A DNA stretch of 64,000 bases, taken from positions 31,315,259 to 31,379,258 of the forward strand of contig CAIIXF020000009.1 in assembly GCA_903813345.2 (NCBI GenBank), in the 5' to 3' direction. This document shows positions 37,301 to 43,636 of this stretch, piece by piece (positions within the stretch are counted from its first letter, which is position 1; every line of letters starts with the position of its first letter). Both the position numbers and the translations under genes were made by a program. This DNA comes from Owenia fusiformis. Its lineage: Eukaryota > Annelida > Polychaeta > Sabellida > Oweniidae. The notes under the pieces are model-generated. The model saw only the letters and a list, made by a program, of their open reading frames with translations, was not told the origin of the DNA and searched no databases.

Positions 37301-40300
37301 CTGTTGAGAACTTGCAGATGATTTTGAAAAAAATGGTCAATTTGAAGCAAGTTGAAAAAAGACCTTTTTGACCTTTTTTGACCTTGAAAAGGTCATTGAA
37401 TGTCAAATCTAAAGTCAGATTTGAACTTCTGATAACTTAAGATGATTTTGAAACTAGAAATCGGCCTATTTGGGCTTTATTTGGTCTTTTTAAGCCTTTT
37501 TTAATCAAAAATGGGCCTTAAATTTTTAAAATTTGGGCCCACCTTTTGGTTTTAGGGGCCAACATTTTTTTCCGCCACGAACAGAGATTTTTACAAACTC
37601 AAATTTTGGGCCCTATTTGTTAGCTTCTGGATTCACCAGTGGTCATTGTTATGACATCAGAGAGTCAATAAAAGATAAATAAATATATATGTAAACAATT
37701 TTAAACTTAATTTACCATTGAAGCCTTCTGACGTGCCTTCAGCTTAATCCTCAAGGCCTTCAACTCGTCATCATTCTTCTGATCCTTTAGTCGTTCTTTA
37801 GTGACAGAATCAGGTTCAATCCTTGCCTTCTTAATTTCAATTGAGCTATCATCTATTGGCTGTTCATCCTTCCTAGGACGCTCCTTCAGTTTTGCTCTTA
37901 ACGCTTTGAACTCATCATCATTCATTGGCTGTTTTTGTAATTCTTCCTCAGTGACAGTTTCAAGCTTTGGCTTTTTGACTTCAGTTGTGCTATCAATAGA
38001 AGCTATGTTGTCAGCTTGCTCATCATCAGCTGACGAATCACTGGATATCTCCTCATTTCGTATGTTTTCTATTCCCTATAAAAAAATTAAAATCATGTAG
38101 ATTCTTTCACCAAATCAATGATCTCTACAAGCATTGGAGTTGCACATTGTTGATTATTGAAAATAACATGCAACACATAGATATTCTCTGTAAAATGAAT
38201 TATAAACATATTAAAAAAATGCCAAACACCATCCACAAAAAGTTAATTGACTATAACAATGTCCTAAGTTTTGGTGGTGACATAAAAATGGGGAATGGTG
38301 AATCCAAAAATATTTATGAGTATGTACGTAACTACATGTATTACATACCTAGCGAAGCATTTGTATGGAAGTCAATGGGAAAGTTAGCGAGCTATATCCA
38401 CCGATATTGCCCGATTACCCCGATATAGCCCGCTTACCTCGTTTTGATATTAGATTTCTTTAATAACCATGATAATATCATGACGTCACGTCATTGATAC
38501 AAAGTAACCATGGGAACAAAGGCATGTAATACATCAGTTATGTCACTATGACGTGAAATATGCCTTCGTTCTTGCCCAAATATAGAGCCTCCCAAGGTCG
38601 GCCTATATTGGGAGAACTCAGGCATATTTCACGTCATAGTGACATAACCTCTAAGTATAGTAATATTGTTTTATATTGATATACAGGATATGTCACAATT
38701 TTTGAGATTTTTGTCATGGATAAAAACTAGATGGTTAAGCCACACATAATAAAAATAGTACCATGGGTACTGCTCAAATGGGAAGGTTTCAATATTTTTA
38801 ATATTTAACAGTCGGAGCTGATATAATTAATGTTTTTTTATATGAAATTTAGTTGATATGGTAATATTGCACAGTATTGGTCAGCTGAAATTATAGTTGG
38901 AACAGAGGAATTTCAAAAGCACACTAACAGGTAGCATAATGTATAATTTTTCAGCAGTAAAAGTGGTGGCCGTTTTGAAATTTGTGGGATATTTGAAATA
39001 TTTCGCTGAAATTTGTATGTAGATGGTGATGAAACCTCTTTCCAAGGTCATCTCTGTTCTGGCCTTGCATAAGCTATGAAGCTGCTAATATATATTCATT
39101 AGTAACGTCTCCCTTTTTAGATGGTGATGAAACCTCTTTCCAAGGTCATCTCTGTTCTGGCCTTGCATAAGCTATGAAGCTGCTAATATATTCATTAGTA
39201 CCTTCCCACTTGTGCTTTTACTTGCTAATTGCTATTTATATAAACAGAATTATATATAGCATCTCTACAGAGATCTCCCAGAATCTTTTCACAGCAGGGG
39301 GATTTTTTATTATCAAGATTGCAAAAATATGACCCAAATGGTATATCTTATCAAAAGTGCAAATATAAAGTTTGCAATAGATTCAAGTCTGTCATTAGTT
39401 TAATTTAATTTAATTTAGTTTAATATGCTCATCATATTTTTGCTACATAAGGCTTCTAGAAAAATGTTCCAAAAATAACTTTAACACTCATCAAATGTTA
39501 CTCTTTGTAAATGTGATGATTATACTCCTATATTTTAGCAATTAATGATACATTTAGAGGAGATGTAGGGGTGTGTAAAATGTAAATGGATTTTGTTGAA
39601 CAAAAAAGTTCACTCGATTGGGGTACTTCACATGTAAACTTCATGAGCCAAATCTGATCTACTTATTGAACCATTCATCCATACAATGCCAATTATTGGT
39701 GAACAAGATATTAGTGCACATATAATTGTGATAATAAAAGCAGTATATTGATTTTGAATCAGATTAATTAATTTTTTCTCATTTGGAAATCATAATAGAG
39801 TGCACTCAACCATTCTGACAATTGATGCCCGCTCTATACCCTCACCTTATTTTAGTGAATGGACCAATCAGATTGCAAAATGCATATGTATTTAGGTATA
39901 GCTAATTGGGATGTGAATTTTGCTTTCGTAACCTTGTGGATTGTGGGAAGTCCTACTATTATCTGATTATTATATATTCACCAGGTTATGATGGTAAAAT
40001 TCATACAAAAAATTTCTAAGCAAATGTGTGACATATACACATATTTCGAGCCAAATGCGTGTGAAAAGTATGAACGGGATGCGTTTGCTTTTTTGGCATT
40101 TGTTTTTTACCGTGTCAGCGTTTTATAAAAAGCTGATTTTTTAAATATCAACATAATGGTGATTTGCGTGACATTTAATCATACACGCAAATTTGATGCG
40201 TGATTTCAATTTTTCCAGCAAATGCGTGACAATCACGCCTAATGCGTGAGGGGGTAGAAATGTAAGCACTGCAAAATTCGTAAAATGATCGGCATAGATA

Positions 40301-40654
40301 TTAGTGCGCGCTCCGCCTTATGACCAATCAGATTGCGGGATGCATGCCAAGAATCCATGTAAAAATGAAATTCTACTTGGATCTTTCCTAACCTGATATT
40401 TATTACTTATATTGTATTGAACTTCCCACTATCAAGCCATTTACGCAAGGCGAGAATATAGAGACGGCTGTCCCTTGGAAGAAGATAATGGAATACATAT
40501 CATTTTCATGATGAACAATCATGAACCAGGAGGGACTATCTCAACAAACCTTCACTTTCTCCTGTCTCGTTTTGTCATTTTCTTGAGCAATTTCAAGAAA
40601 AGCTGCAAGTTTTCTTTTTTTATTTTCAACTCTCATTTTCTTTCTTGTCGACAT
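10259..40654 (-). CDS. REXO5: REXO5/Rex1-type RNA exonuclease, 13 exons, 709 aa
   Basis: The gene encodes a 3'-5' RNA exonuclease of the DEDDh class. Family members trim structured RNAs such as 5S rRNA, tRNA and snoRNA ends, mainly in the nucleus. Exons: 40550-40654, 37716-38075, 36952-37100, 36282-36408, 33730-33814, 31483-31653, 31027-31112, 26376-26491, 25802-25940, 17272-17461, 14851-15129, 10776-10957 and 10259-10399. They total 2130 nt and every splice phase agrees. Catalytic residues are D358/E360 (FGIDCEM), D441 (SSDLHAI), and H490/D495 (GHNSIED). Residues 1-160 are charged and low complexity. Residues about 205-250 (WCKLL...HTAVICVSGL) and the C-terminus (IPECTALIVVFAG) resemble the Rex1-type accessory domain. 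I see no RRM, unlike human REXO5. The start is the first ATG of an open first exon (MSTRKKMRVE). Introns are large and full of repeats. Family assignment is firm; the choice of REXO5 over another Rex1-like paralogue is inference. Confidence 0.93.
10776..10957 (-). CDS. REXO5: REXO5 exon 12
   Basis: Codes ALLIDEPNSTVAFMQDNCTI then VECQTDKTRVQSFLEKHP and SWLNLHNC. It belongs to the C-terminal accessory region. The acceptor is TTGCAG, the donor GTTAGT, phase 1 in and 0 out. Confidence 0.82.
11805..12331. mobile_element. MITE with CAGGCCTGTCAACT termini
   Basis: The left end CAGGCCTGTCAACTTG and right end CAGTTGACAGGCCTG are inverted, flanked by the direct repeat CATAAT (11799-11804 and 12332-12337). 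Inside, a segment starting TGCGTACATTTTTTTTCCGG is repeated after 177 bp. Related GATGCGTG/ATGCGTGAC sequence lies at 40.0-40.25 kb. The termini look hAT-like. Confidence 0.8.
12338..14850. other. REXO5 intron 11, no gene seen
   Basis: Contains C-rich runs near 12.65 and 13.29 kb and an open frame (12841-13206) that reads low-complexity WF/G-rich sequence. No domain is recognised. Confidence 0.5.
14851..15129 (-). CDS. REXO5: REXO5 exon 11
   Basis: Codes 93 residues after the nuclease domain, mostly acidic and serine/asparagine rich, ending RPRCNLFDIIGKQNKT. Two donors are possible. GTAGGT just after ACTG fits the phase of exon 12 and was chosen. Confidence 0.85.
15390..15583. mobile_element. 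Short MITE in REXO5 intron 10
   Basis: CAGGCCCGTAGCCAGG at the left and CCTGGCTACGGGCCTG at the right are perfect inverted ends, with AAAAG-like flanks. A degenerate relative is at 36712-36890. Confidence 0.85.
16150..16640. repeat. Foldback element in REXO5 intron 10
   Basis: Left-arm words (TAGAGTATTTTT, TAGGTAGGTGAAGTTT, TTTCCTAACCTGTCAATAGG, AGGGAAACATTC) recur inverted in the right arm in reverse order. The arms are about 170 bp. Confidence 0.8.
17272..17461 (-). CDS. REXO5: REXO5 exon 10, ExoIII motif
   Basis: Codes MFHPYIIDTSVIYN, then LKRLAGHFLGRDIQ and GHNSIEDSSATLQL. H490 and D495 complete the DEDDh active site. The exon starts in phase 0 with the methionine following LHAIK. An 8.3-kb intron separates it from exon 9. 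Confidence 0.95.
17510..18464. mobile_element. Mariner-like non-autonomous element in REXO5 intron 9
   Basis: The terminal repeats start (T/C)AGGGTGT-C-GAAAGTAAAG, followed by an inverted block containing GTTATG-TTGT-ATGGT. Arms are about 180 bp, the layout seen in the 6.2-kb element. The target TA is kept only on the left. No transposase frame is recognisable. Confidence 0.8.
18576..18715 (+). repeat. REXO5-locus dispersed repeat, copy 2
   Basis: Contains ACAAGGTATCAACATGAC, CCATCACAAAAAATGG and CCATAACAATATGTCACCAC, ending GGTGGTGACATCATAAG. Located in intron 9, just outside the 6-kb transposon. Confidence 0.75.
19378..20300 (+). repeat. Left-arm 183-bp tandem repeat
   Basis: AGCC-GCTGACC landmarks recur at 19561, 19744, 19927, 20108 and 20288, a period of 180-183 bp. 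Divergence grows toward the centre of the element. Confidence 0.9.
20745..20792. repeat. CRE-containing hairpin
   Basis: GTGACGTCAGCGGG at 20745-20758 pairs perfectly with its reverse complement at 20779-20792 across a 20-bp loop. Both arms hold a full CRE site, TGACGTCA. Confidence 0.8.
20995..21502. mobile_element. Possible degenerate MITE
   Basis: The left end is ACAGTAAAATCTCTCTAAT, and the right end inverts to ACAGTGAAACCTGTATATC. The interior repeats GTTCAGATT/GAACACCT words also seen near 8.87-9.1 kb and 9.94-10.07 kb. Confidence 0.45.
23023..23682. mobile_element. TIR MITE, copy 1, nested in the 6-kb element
   Basis: The left end begins AAAGGAG-AC-GAAAGTATCGCAACA. The right end is its reverse complement, with arms of over 100 bp containing the CTATTTTCTGAGGATTT block. 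It is related to the shorter element at 62.67 kb. Confidence 0.8.
23692..24320 (-). repeat. Right-arm 183-bp tandem repeat
   Basis: The same units as the left arm, in reverse orientation. GGTCAGCCATGGCTATACCT landmarks lie near 23943 and 24126, with a diverged one near 24307. Confidence 0.9.
25630..25792 (+). repeat. REXO5-locus dispersed repeat, copy 3
   Basis: Contains GATGCCACCACCTACC, AATAACAATATGTCAAC and GTGGTGGTGACATAATAAG. It ends about 10 bp from the exon 9 donor. Confidence 0.75.
25802..25940 (-). CDS. REXO5: REXO5 exon 9, ExoII motif
   Basis: Codes YSGITKKMLDPVTIRLSDVQ through ILPADAILCGQSISSDLHAIK. The aspartate of SSDLHAI (D441) is the ExoII catalytic residue. The acceptor is GTTCAG and the donor GTATGT. 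A dispersed repeat ends about 10 bp from the donor. Confidence 0.95.
26376..26491 (-). CDS. REXO5: REXO5 exon 8
   Basis: Begins CRTKAGQEVTRVSVVNEKLE and ends IIDYVT. It continues the nuclease fold straight after DCEM, as in REXO5 homologues. The acceptor is TTTGCAG and the donor GTAAGT. A 15-bp minisatellite begins about 55 bp upstream of the acceptor. Confidence 0.93.
26545..26745 (+). repeat. 15-bp minisatellite beside REXO5 exon 8
   Basis: About 13 imperfect units of GGTAAAAGTGATATT type start about 55 bp upstream of the exon 8 acceptor. In one plus-strand frame they read as IGKSD/N pentapeptides. No gene is implied. Confidence 0.85.
27152..27248 (-). repeat. Detached relic units of the exon-donor minisatellite
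   Basis: Two diverged units resembling the 28.4-31.0 kb array lie on the far side of a 1.1-kb inserted element. They show the array once reached at least here. Confidence 0.85.
27249..28351. mobile_element. Element with tandem-repeat core inserted in the minisatellite
   Basis: The termini carry a short inverted repeat, TCCCATCGAAC near 27280 and GTTCGATGGGA near 28340. The core has about five units beginning CTACCAAAAGTGTCATTAG at 27311, 27446, 27602, 27737 and 27892. Spacing alternates about 135 and 155 bp, so the true period is a dimer of about 291 bp. The right end has a GGACGGACGGATGGACGG run. The layout resembles the tandem-repeat-cored elements of bivalves (pearl/Helentron type); that link is inference. 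Confidence 0.65.
28352..31064 (-). repeat. Exon-donor minisatellite in REXO5, about 46 units
   Basis: Unit lengths are mostly 63 bp, with 60-bp and 50-bp variants. On the minus strand each unit reads as the end of exon 7 (VDTSPLFGIDCEM), the donor GTAGGT and the first bases of the intron. The unit at 31027-31064 is the real exon end. The 50-bp variants lack about 13 bp from the intronic part and the codons for VDT. Most units keep DCEM plus GTAGGT. A few have DCEI or DSEM, or a GTAGAT donor. Because 63 and 60 are multiples of three, long open frames appear on both strands; these are repeat products, not genes. Confidence 0.97.
31027..31112 (-). CDS. REXO5: REXO5 exon 7, ExoI motif, founder of the minisatellite
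   Basis: Codes KVRMYKYTNEKYEPC then VDTSPLFGIDCEM, carrying catalytic D358 and E360. The exon ends directly after the ATG of DCEM, followed by donor GTAGGT. This is the only copy attached to unique upstream exon sequence and to a TTTTTCAG acceptor, so it is the genuine exon. Its last part plus the intron start are repeated about 45 further times in the following intron. Confidence 0.93.
31339..31462 (+). repeat. REXO5-locus dispersed repeat, copy 4
   Basis: Contains ATACAAGGCATTCATATGC, CACCAACTGCCGTCAC and CCATAACAATATGTCACCAC. It ends about 20 bp from the exon 6 donor. Confidence 0.75.
31483..31653 (-). CDS. REXO5: REXO5 exon 6
   Basis: Codes residues about 276-333, including KKFKYTGNDVKSADTPGAMK and EMAEENIPLPTDA. 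It corresponds to the linker leading into the nuclease domain of REXO5 proteins. The donor is GTAAGT. A dispersed repeat copy ends about 20 bp beyond the donor. Confidence 0.9.
31690..32160. repeat. Related palindromic repeat beside copy A
   Basis: Contains GGAATATCCTATGGTTTTG, ATTGATATTGATGTGTGGAT and a central AAGTGATATTCAATGGTTT hairpin. It appears to be a diverged relative of the adjoining composite element. Confidence 0.55.
32162..32597 (+). mobile_element. Composite palindromic element, copy A
   Basis: An inner palindrome (CCTATGATTTTGAGGAATATC and its partner) is followed by outer arms CCTACACTTACAAGGAGTGT / ACACTAAGTGTAGG. The centre holds three 27-bp hairpin modules, CGGAGTATATCGT-ACGATATCCTCCG. 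It lies in REXO5 intron 5, with the same arrangement as the copy near 50.5 kb. Confidence 0.85.
32985..33365. repeat. Inverted-repeat element in REXO5 intron 5
   Basis: The left arm CACATGGTTAGGAGTTTC and CATTTTGATTGGTTAATTGT is matched, inverted, by the right arm ending near 33357. The interior has several GTCACGTGAC/GACGTC words. Confidence 0.7.
33730..33814 (-). CDS. REXO5: REXO5 exon 5
   Basis: Short 85-nt exon coding KSEVLNPSLYGNTVTEEMFM to NRLL. It was recognised by a TTGTAG acceptor, a GTAAAG donor and exact phase fit to both neighbours (0 in, 1 out). Confidence 0.82.
34121..35185 (-). mobile_element. Mariner-like element in REXO5 intron 4
   Basis: Flanked by TA, with near-perfect termini CGAGGGTTGTCCCAGAAGTA and longer imperfect arms including GGGCGGGGCAGGT. 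The minus strand at about 34500-34730 retains a frameshifted transposase N-terminal remnant (SHAK, KVYKEY, PDRTTI, FKR pieces). Confidence 0.87.
35341..35890 (-). pseudogene. Non-LTR retrotransposon 3' end (LINE relic)
   Basis: The 153-residue frame contains FRLSSHRLKIESGRHIKPKP, then LCNTCKRVEDEFHFIINC. This is the C-terminal zinc-binding tail found after the reverse transcriptase of many aquatic-invertebrate LINEs. Similarity continues upstream to about 35890 with a stop. The reverse transcriptase and endonuclease are absent, as in a 5'-truncated insertion. Confidence 0.8.
35973..36068. mobile_element. Small MITE with a C-run
   Basis: GGCAGATCCAGAGGG at the left and CCGGATCCACCACTG at the right are roughly inverted. 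The interior has a run of about 13 C. Confidence 0.5.
36282..36408 (-). CDS. REXO5: REXO5 exon 4
   Basis: Codes WCKLLRPNKVKHTAVICVSG and GLSMDDYKKHEECFKK, the tryptophan-plus-beta-strand block typical of REXO5/Rex1 proteins upstream of the nuclease domain. The acceptor is ATGTAG and the donor GTGAGA. Confidence 0.92.
36409..36711. other. REXO5 intron 3, upstream part
   Basis: No coding signal. Includes a short direct repeat, GTAGAAGAGAT, at about 36540. Otherwise featureless. Confidence 0.5.
36712..36890. mobile_element. Degenerate relative of the 15.4-kb MITE
   Basis: CAGACCCATAGCCAGGATTG, GGGAGTTCACTC and GGTGAACTGCATGATTGG match the interior of the 15.4-kb element. The right terminus is worn. 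Confidence 0.6.
36952..37100 (-). CDS. REXO5: REXO5 exon 3
   Basis: Codes QRPKIYLTPAEMRPIFGGIP and following residues to SYKPR. It is the start of the conserved N-terminal accessory region. Splice signals are TTTTAG and GTTTGT, with phase 0 in and phase 2 out. Confidence 0.9.
37105..37165 (+). repeat. REXO5-locus dispersed repeat, copy 5, partial
   Basis: ACAAGGTATTAACATGACAA and AATGTCACCACCTAGGTG match copy 2. It begins only a few bases outside the exon 3 acceptor. Confidence 0.65.
37190..37450 (+). repeat. Tandem repeat of about 110-123 bp in REXO5 intron 2
   Basis: ACTTGCAGATGATTTTGAA and GGTCAATTTGAAGCAAG recur with about 110-bp spacing, and a third weaker unit follows. The interior is rich in GACCTT words. 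Confidence 0.8.
37716..38075 (-). CDS. REXO5: REXO5 exon 2, with an internal 49-residue duplication
   Basis: Codes 120 residues of acidic, lysine-rich, probably disordered sequence. A segment of about 41 residues is present twice with a 49-residue period. The copies contain NDDEFKALRAKLKERPRK and NDDELKALRIKLKARQK. The exon is bounded by TATAG and GTAAAT and is phase 0 at both ends. Confidence 0.88.
38212..38292 (+). repeat. REXO5-locus dispersed repeat, copy 6, partial
   Basis: CCAAACACCATCCACAAAA, then ACTATAACAATGTC and TTTTGGTGGTGACATA. It lies about 140 bp upstream of the exon 2 acceptor. Confidence 0.65.
38537..38648. repeat. 112-bp near-perfect hairpin in REXO5 intron 1
   Basis: A 29-bp arm starting GTTATGTCACTATGACGTG is exactly inverted at the other end. 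A second inner stem (GTTCTTGCCCAAATATAG / CCTATATTGGGAGAAC) surrounds a GC-rich tip. Confidence 0.9.
39020..39212 (+). repeat. 97-bp tandem duplication in REXO5 intron 1
   Basis: TAGATGGTGATGAAACCTCT to GCTGCTAATATA appears twice, about 97 bp apart, nearly identical. Confidence 0.92.
39213..40549. other. REXO5 intron 1 remainder
   Basis: No exon-like sequence. Contains TTTAATTTAATTTAA simple repeats near 39400, and a relative of the 11.8-kb MITE interior at 40.0-40.25 kb (GATGCGTG / ATGCGTGACAATCACGC). Confidence 0.5.
40550..40654 (-). CDS. REXO5: REXO5 exon 1 (start codon)
   Basis: Codes residues 1-35, beginning MSTRKKMRVENKKRK, a basic stretch that could be a nuclear localisation signal. 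The donor is GTTTGT and the exon ends in phase 0. NRF1-, E2F- and YY1-like sites lie 0.15-0.8 kb upstream. Confidence 0.85.
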
Positions 40655-41460
40655 TTCAGCTATTTTTGAAGCATTCAAATCCCTTCCCTATATTATAAGA
40701 TTTTTGAGAGTCAGATATGTGAAAATAAAGCTAACAACTCGATATTTATCTTATTTTCAAAAGTTCATAATTTTTCCTCATTTTCATGCTGTTTCCGGTT
40801 TCTTGCGCATGCGCATAATGGAAACTCAAAATTAAATCCAAATTTGAAAATCAACATAAAATCAAATAATTATGGCATTCAAACAATAAATATGCTGTCT
40901 GCATGATGTCGAGACGATCAGACCTAGGGTAGAGTATCGAAAAATGAAAACAACGAAAGAATTGGCGAGGTGAGAAGAGCTGATTACTCATTTGAATAAA
41001 TCAATTTTTGACTAGCAATGGACAACGAATAGATGGCGCGTTTTCGCGGGAAATTTTATTCACTAAAAAATTGACCCCGCTTTTATATGCAATTTTGGTC
41101 GCTCATTTTAACTATGTTAAAAGTCGAATTGCTGTTATTTCTTTATAAAATCTGTTTAATAATTGAATGAAGTCTTCGCGCATTCTGAAGAATAGAAGAA
41201 AATCGTTTTTGGCGAGGACGAACTTCACGAGGTAAAGTTTAAATCATTTAATTATACCCTCAATAATTTTTGGTCGCTTTGATTAAGCAGTTATTTGTAA
41301 AGTTTAAAGTCTTCAGATCGTAAAAAATTAAAACTTACACTGATATATATATGCGCAAATGTAGAAATTCAACTTTTAAAGTGGCTGGTGTAATCTTCCG
41401 ATTCTCATGCAAGATGGCGGCCATATTTATCTTCCGGGGTCGCGTGTCTTGCGCAAAAAT
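40655..41460. promoter_or_regulatory. Probable divergent REXO5/ERI2 promoter region
   Basis: The REXO5 start codon is at 40654 on the minus strand and ERI2 runs the other way. A perfect NRF1-type palindrome TGCGCATGCGCA is at 40804-40815. An E2F-like TTTTCGCGGGAAA is at 41041-41053. A YY1-like AAGATGGCGGCCAT is at 41411-41424, followed by an ETS-like CTTCCGG. A potential 5' UTR exon donor (ACGAG then GTAAAG) lies near 41231. These are housekeeping-promoter sites. Shared use by both genes is inference. Confidence 0.6.
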
Positions 41461-41769
41461 AAAATCGTTAATTTTGGTTAATCTGTGTTCAATTATGGTT
41501 GTTACTTCAAATAAATGTATATTTATGTAATCAAATATGCTATTGAAAACTTCTTCATACGATGTCCGTTGAATTTGGACTTATTAGACACAGATTAAAA
41601 GATTGTTATTGTCACGTGATTAGTTTGTTGTTGTTCTCGCGATCAAGCACGTGGATCGATGTGGATAGGTTGGTATGATTATTTGACAATTACCAATGCA
41701 TAATTCAGTAATTACAGGTGCCCCAATCTATTATCATCGGATAATCACTTTGACTACTTGCAGTCTCAC

Positions 41770-42275
41770 CTCCCTTGATGCCCCATACTGTAAAAGTTTA
41801 TCATTGATGACCCATACTAATGATCACTTGATGTCACATACTATTGATCATTTGATACATGTATACCATACTATTGACCACTTGATGTCCCACACTATTG
41901 ATCACTTGATGTCCCACACTGTTGATTCCTTTGATATACTATTGATCACTTGACGTCCCATACTGTTGATCACTTGATGTCCCATACTATTGATCATTTG
42001 ATGTCCCATACTATTTAACACTTACTACCCCATACCATTGATCACTTGATTTCCCACACTGTTAATTATTTTATTCCCTAATACTTATTAATTACTATTG
42101 ATTATTGATTGTCCAAGACTGTTGATTACTTGATATCCAGTACTGTTGATCACTTGATGTTCCATACTGTTGATCACTTGATGTCCCATACCATTGATCA
42201 CTTGATGCCCCATACTATTGGTTAGTTGATGTCCCATACCACTAATCACTTGATGTCTCATACCATTGATCTCTA
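41770..42275 (+). repeat. 24-bp minisatellite in the REXO5-ERI2 interval
   Basis: About 20 imperfect units of TATTGATCACTTGATGTCCC type. The minus strand reads as MGHQVINS octapeptides, which is not evidence for a gene. Confidence 0.92.
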
Positions 42276-42289
42276 AATGCAGCATGCTT

Positions 42290-43636
42290 GTTTTAACGAC
42301 TTGGAAAGTTTTATTTTGGTCTCTCTCAAGACTTTTGAAAACTATAATACATGTACATATGGACATATGTATATTATATATTATGGTAAACAATTTAGTG
42401 ATATACATGTAGTGTCAGCTTATAGATACACTATTTGTATACATGGAAAGAATATTACTCAAGTAATAAAAAAATATTTGTACTAATGTTCTCCATTGAT
42501 CCAAATGAAAGAGACATAGGAAATTGTACATTGCAAATGTTTATTTTAAAAAAAATACAAAAAACGCCCATGGGTGATACTCTGTGACTCTAATTTACGA
42601 AAATATGAACTTATATTAGACCTTCATTTTTTTTGTTTGGTTAAATAAAAGTTAGAGTTACAAGAAAATATAAGGTATGATAAGATAAACCTTATTGTTA
42701 ATTTTTAATTAAATTTCAAAGTTGGGGTCAGTTTTTAGCAAAAACGATTTTTGGACCCCCTGAGGGTGACCTACTTTAAATGGGTGCCACGGCCAGTATG
42801 CATTTTCTAAAAATTTAGGTTATAGATTTTCTTTTTATTGAAACTCCAAGCTTTCAGAAAATATATAGTTTAATGGGGTTGGGTTAATTTAAAAAAATGG
42901 TTGTCCAATGCTATTTTGACCCCATTTTCTGCTCCCTTTTTGAAATTGAAAAAGGAAAAAATGATTCGTCTCAGAGAATCTATGTTACATTCATTGTATA
43001 TTGATGTATGTTTCAATAATAAGAGTCTGCATAATGATTTCGTAAGGTTGACCCAATGTTACACTCATTGTGAACCATAATAAGTGCTGGGTTTTCGAGA
43101 TAAATGATGCATTATCCTCCCGGGGCCTTCCTTCTCCACCTATAGAGCAACTTAGTCTCTTATCTCAAGTACAGAATGCACAAAAGATAATTTTGCTATT
43201 ATAGGTAAAAGAATCTCCAAACAACATTTTTGAAAAAATTCCTAAAGCTTGGAACATAAATACAGAAGTAATGACTAATACCGATGAAAAAGACATTCTG
43301 TCGCACATATAATAAATTCCTACCTCGAATCGAGTGCTCTATTTTCTCGGTACTGAAAAGTCAAATGTAGTGAAATTTGTGTCTATAATGACAATTACAA
43401 ACTTAAAAATTTGAAGTGATTTTGGAGCCCGGTTATGCCACAAGGAGGAATGGCTCCCAGAATGCAATGTTACAGCTTTCAAAATGCAAATCCACCATTT
43501 TGAAACCTGTCATGGGTAAACTGATGTTGCATGTGATTAATGACATTTTGACCATTTGAATATTTATCATTCTTTCCTGCCAGTCGCTTATTTTTGTGTG
43601 AATTTTTATTTTTGGGTTTGTTTTGACTGACAGGAC
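42290..43636. other. No recognisable gene between the minisatellite and gag
   Basis: AT-rich. No pol-like sequence follows the gag stop on the minus strand, and no second LTR was found. Confidence 0.55.

Noticed and set aside
42088-42408. Octapeptide-repeat frame (MGHQVINS)
   Set aside because: Translation of the 24-bp minisatellite.
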